Below, piece after piece: positions 63,841 through 64,000 of a DNA stretch of 64,000 nt; position 1 is the stretch's first letter; the number at the start of each line of letters is the position of its first letter. Below the pieces are notes generated by a model. The model was given only the letters and a program-made list of their open reading frames with translations. It searched no databases and was not told the origin of the DNA. The translations under genes and the position numbers were made by a program. Source of the stretch: Moraxellaceae bacterium (GTDB taxonomy: Bacteria; Pseudomonadota; Gammaproteobacteria; Pseudomonadales; Moraxellaceae); NCBI GenBank assembly GCA_029267635.1, contig JAJUIK010000011.1:1-64000 (forward strand). The letters run 5' to 3'.

Positions 63841-64000
63841 ATGTCACACCCTCAATTTTTATTACAGCCACTCACGGCTGCTGTTTTGGCTGCGTGTTCT
63901 TCTACGCTGGTATGGGCAAATGATGCCGAAAATTCATCTGAACACGTCTTGCACTCTTTGGCACCTCTGGTTGTTACTGCACAACAAGCCAATGATGCCA
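63841..64000 (+). CDS. TonB-dependent receptor, 5' part only
   Basis: ATG at 63841 gives a signal peptide (FLLQPLTAAVLAACSSTLVW, then AND) followed by LAPLVVTAQQAND, a typical TonB-box start of an outer-membrane receptor. The gene runs off the window. Preceded by a DUF2946-like gene, suggesting copper or another metal substrate. Confidence 0.75.
   Translation, partial: MSHPQFLLQPLTAAVLAACSSTLVWANDAENSSEHVLHSLAPLVVTAQQANDA

Overview
The window reads as chromosome of an Acinetobacter-like gammaproteobacterium. The right part carries housekeeping genes in arrangements typical of that genus: guaA, argS with a SPOR gene, the zur-znuCB/znuA zinc locus, the complete atpIBEFHAGDC operon, tsaC-dprA-LysM and def. 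The left part is visibly more AT-rich and is an accessory island that stops close to two identical tandem tRNA-Gly(GCC) genes at about 28.4 kb.

Island, about 1-28.3 kb. It opens with the end of an IS3-type element, then a three-gene recombinase operon on the minus strand: a 985-residue and a 726-residue tyrosine recombinase plus a 196-residue partner, all with 4-base overlaps. Just upstream of that operon is an array of five decamers spaced exactly 22 bp. An IS630-type element sits inside a broken IS5-type element. Next comes a complete DNA phosphorothioation defence locus: dptFGH (restriction) on plus and dndBCDE (modification) on minus, converging. Between them is a separate three-gene cassette: a HEPN-like protein with an RX4H motif, an XRE regulator, and a divergent AIPR-family protein. 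The two promoters of this cassette share a perfect 40-bp palindrome. No dndA is present, so a chromosomal cysteine desulfurase presumably supplies sulfur. The island ends with a satellite/prophage-like module (DnaC-like ATPase, DUF1376-like protein, integrase, excisionase, XRE repressor) and five TGGTCACA repeats that look like integrase arm sites.

Core, about 28.4-64 kb: tRNA-Gly pair, bolA-like, SirB2-like, orphan ParA and a lipoprotein, DedA, DoxX, guaA, a solo HNH endonuclease gene just after guaA, pirin, OsmC, a diguanylate cyclase, SPOR-argS, DUF2798, malic enzyme, a DyP peroxidase, a LysE exporter, zinc uptake, ATP synthase, small envelope proteins, glutathione peroxidase, an AraC regulator with an EamA exporter, a probable small RNA with tandem terminators, tsaC, dprA, a LysM protein, def, and the start of a TonB-dependent receptor.

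The most interesting parts are the HEPN/XRE/AIPR cassette embedded in the Dnd-Dpt locus, and the recombinase trio with its 22-bp-phased repeat array.
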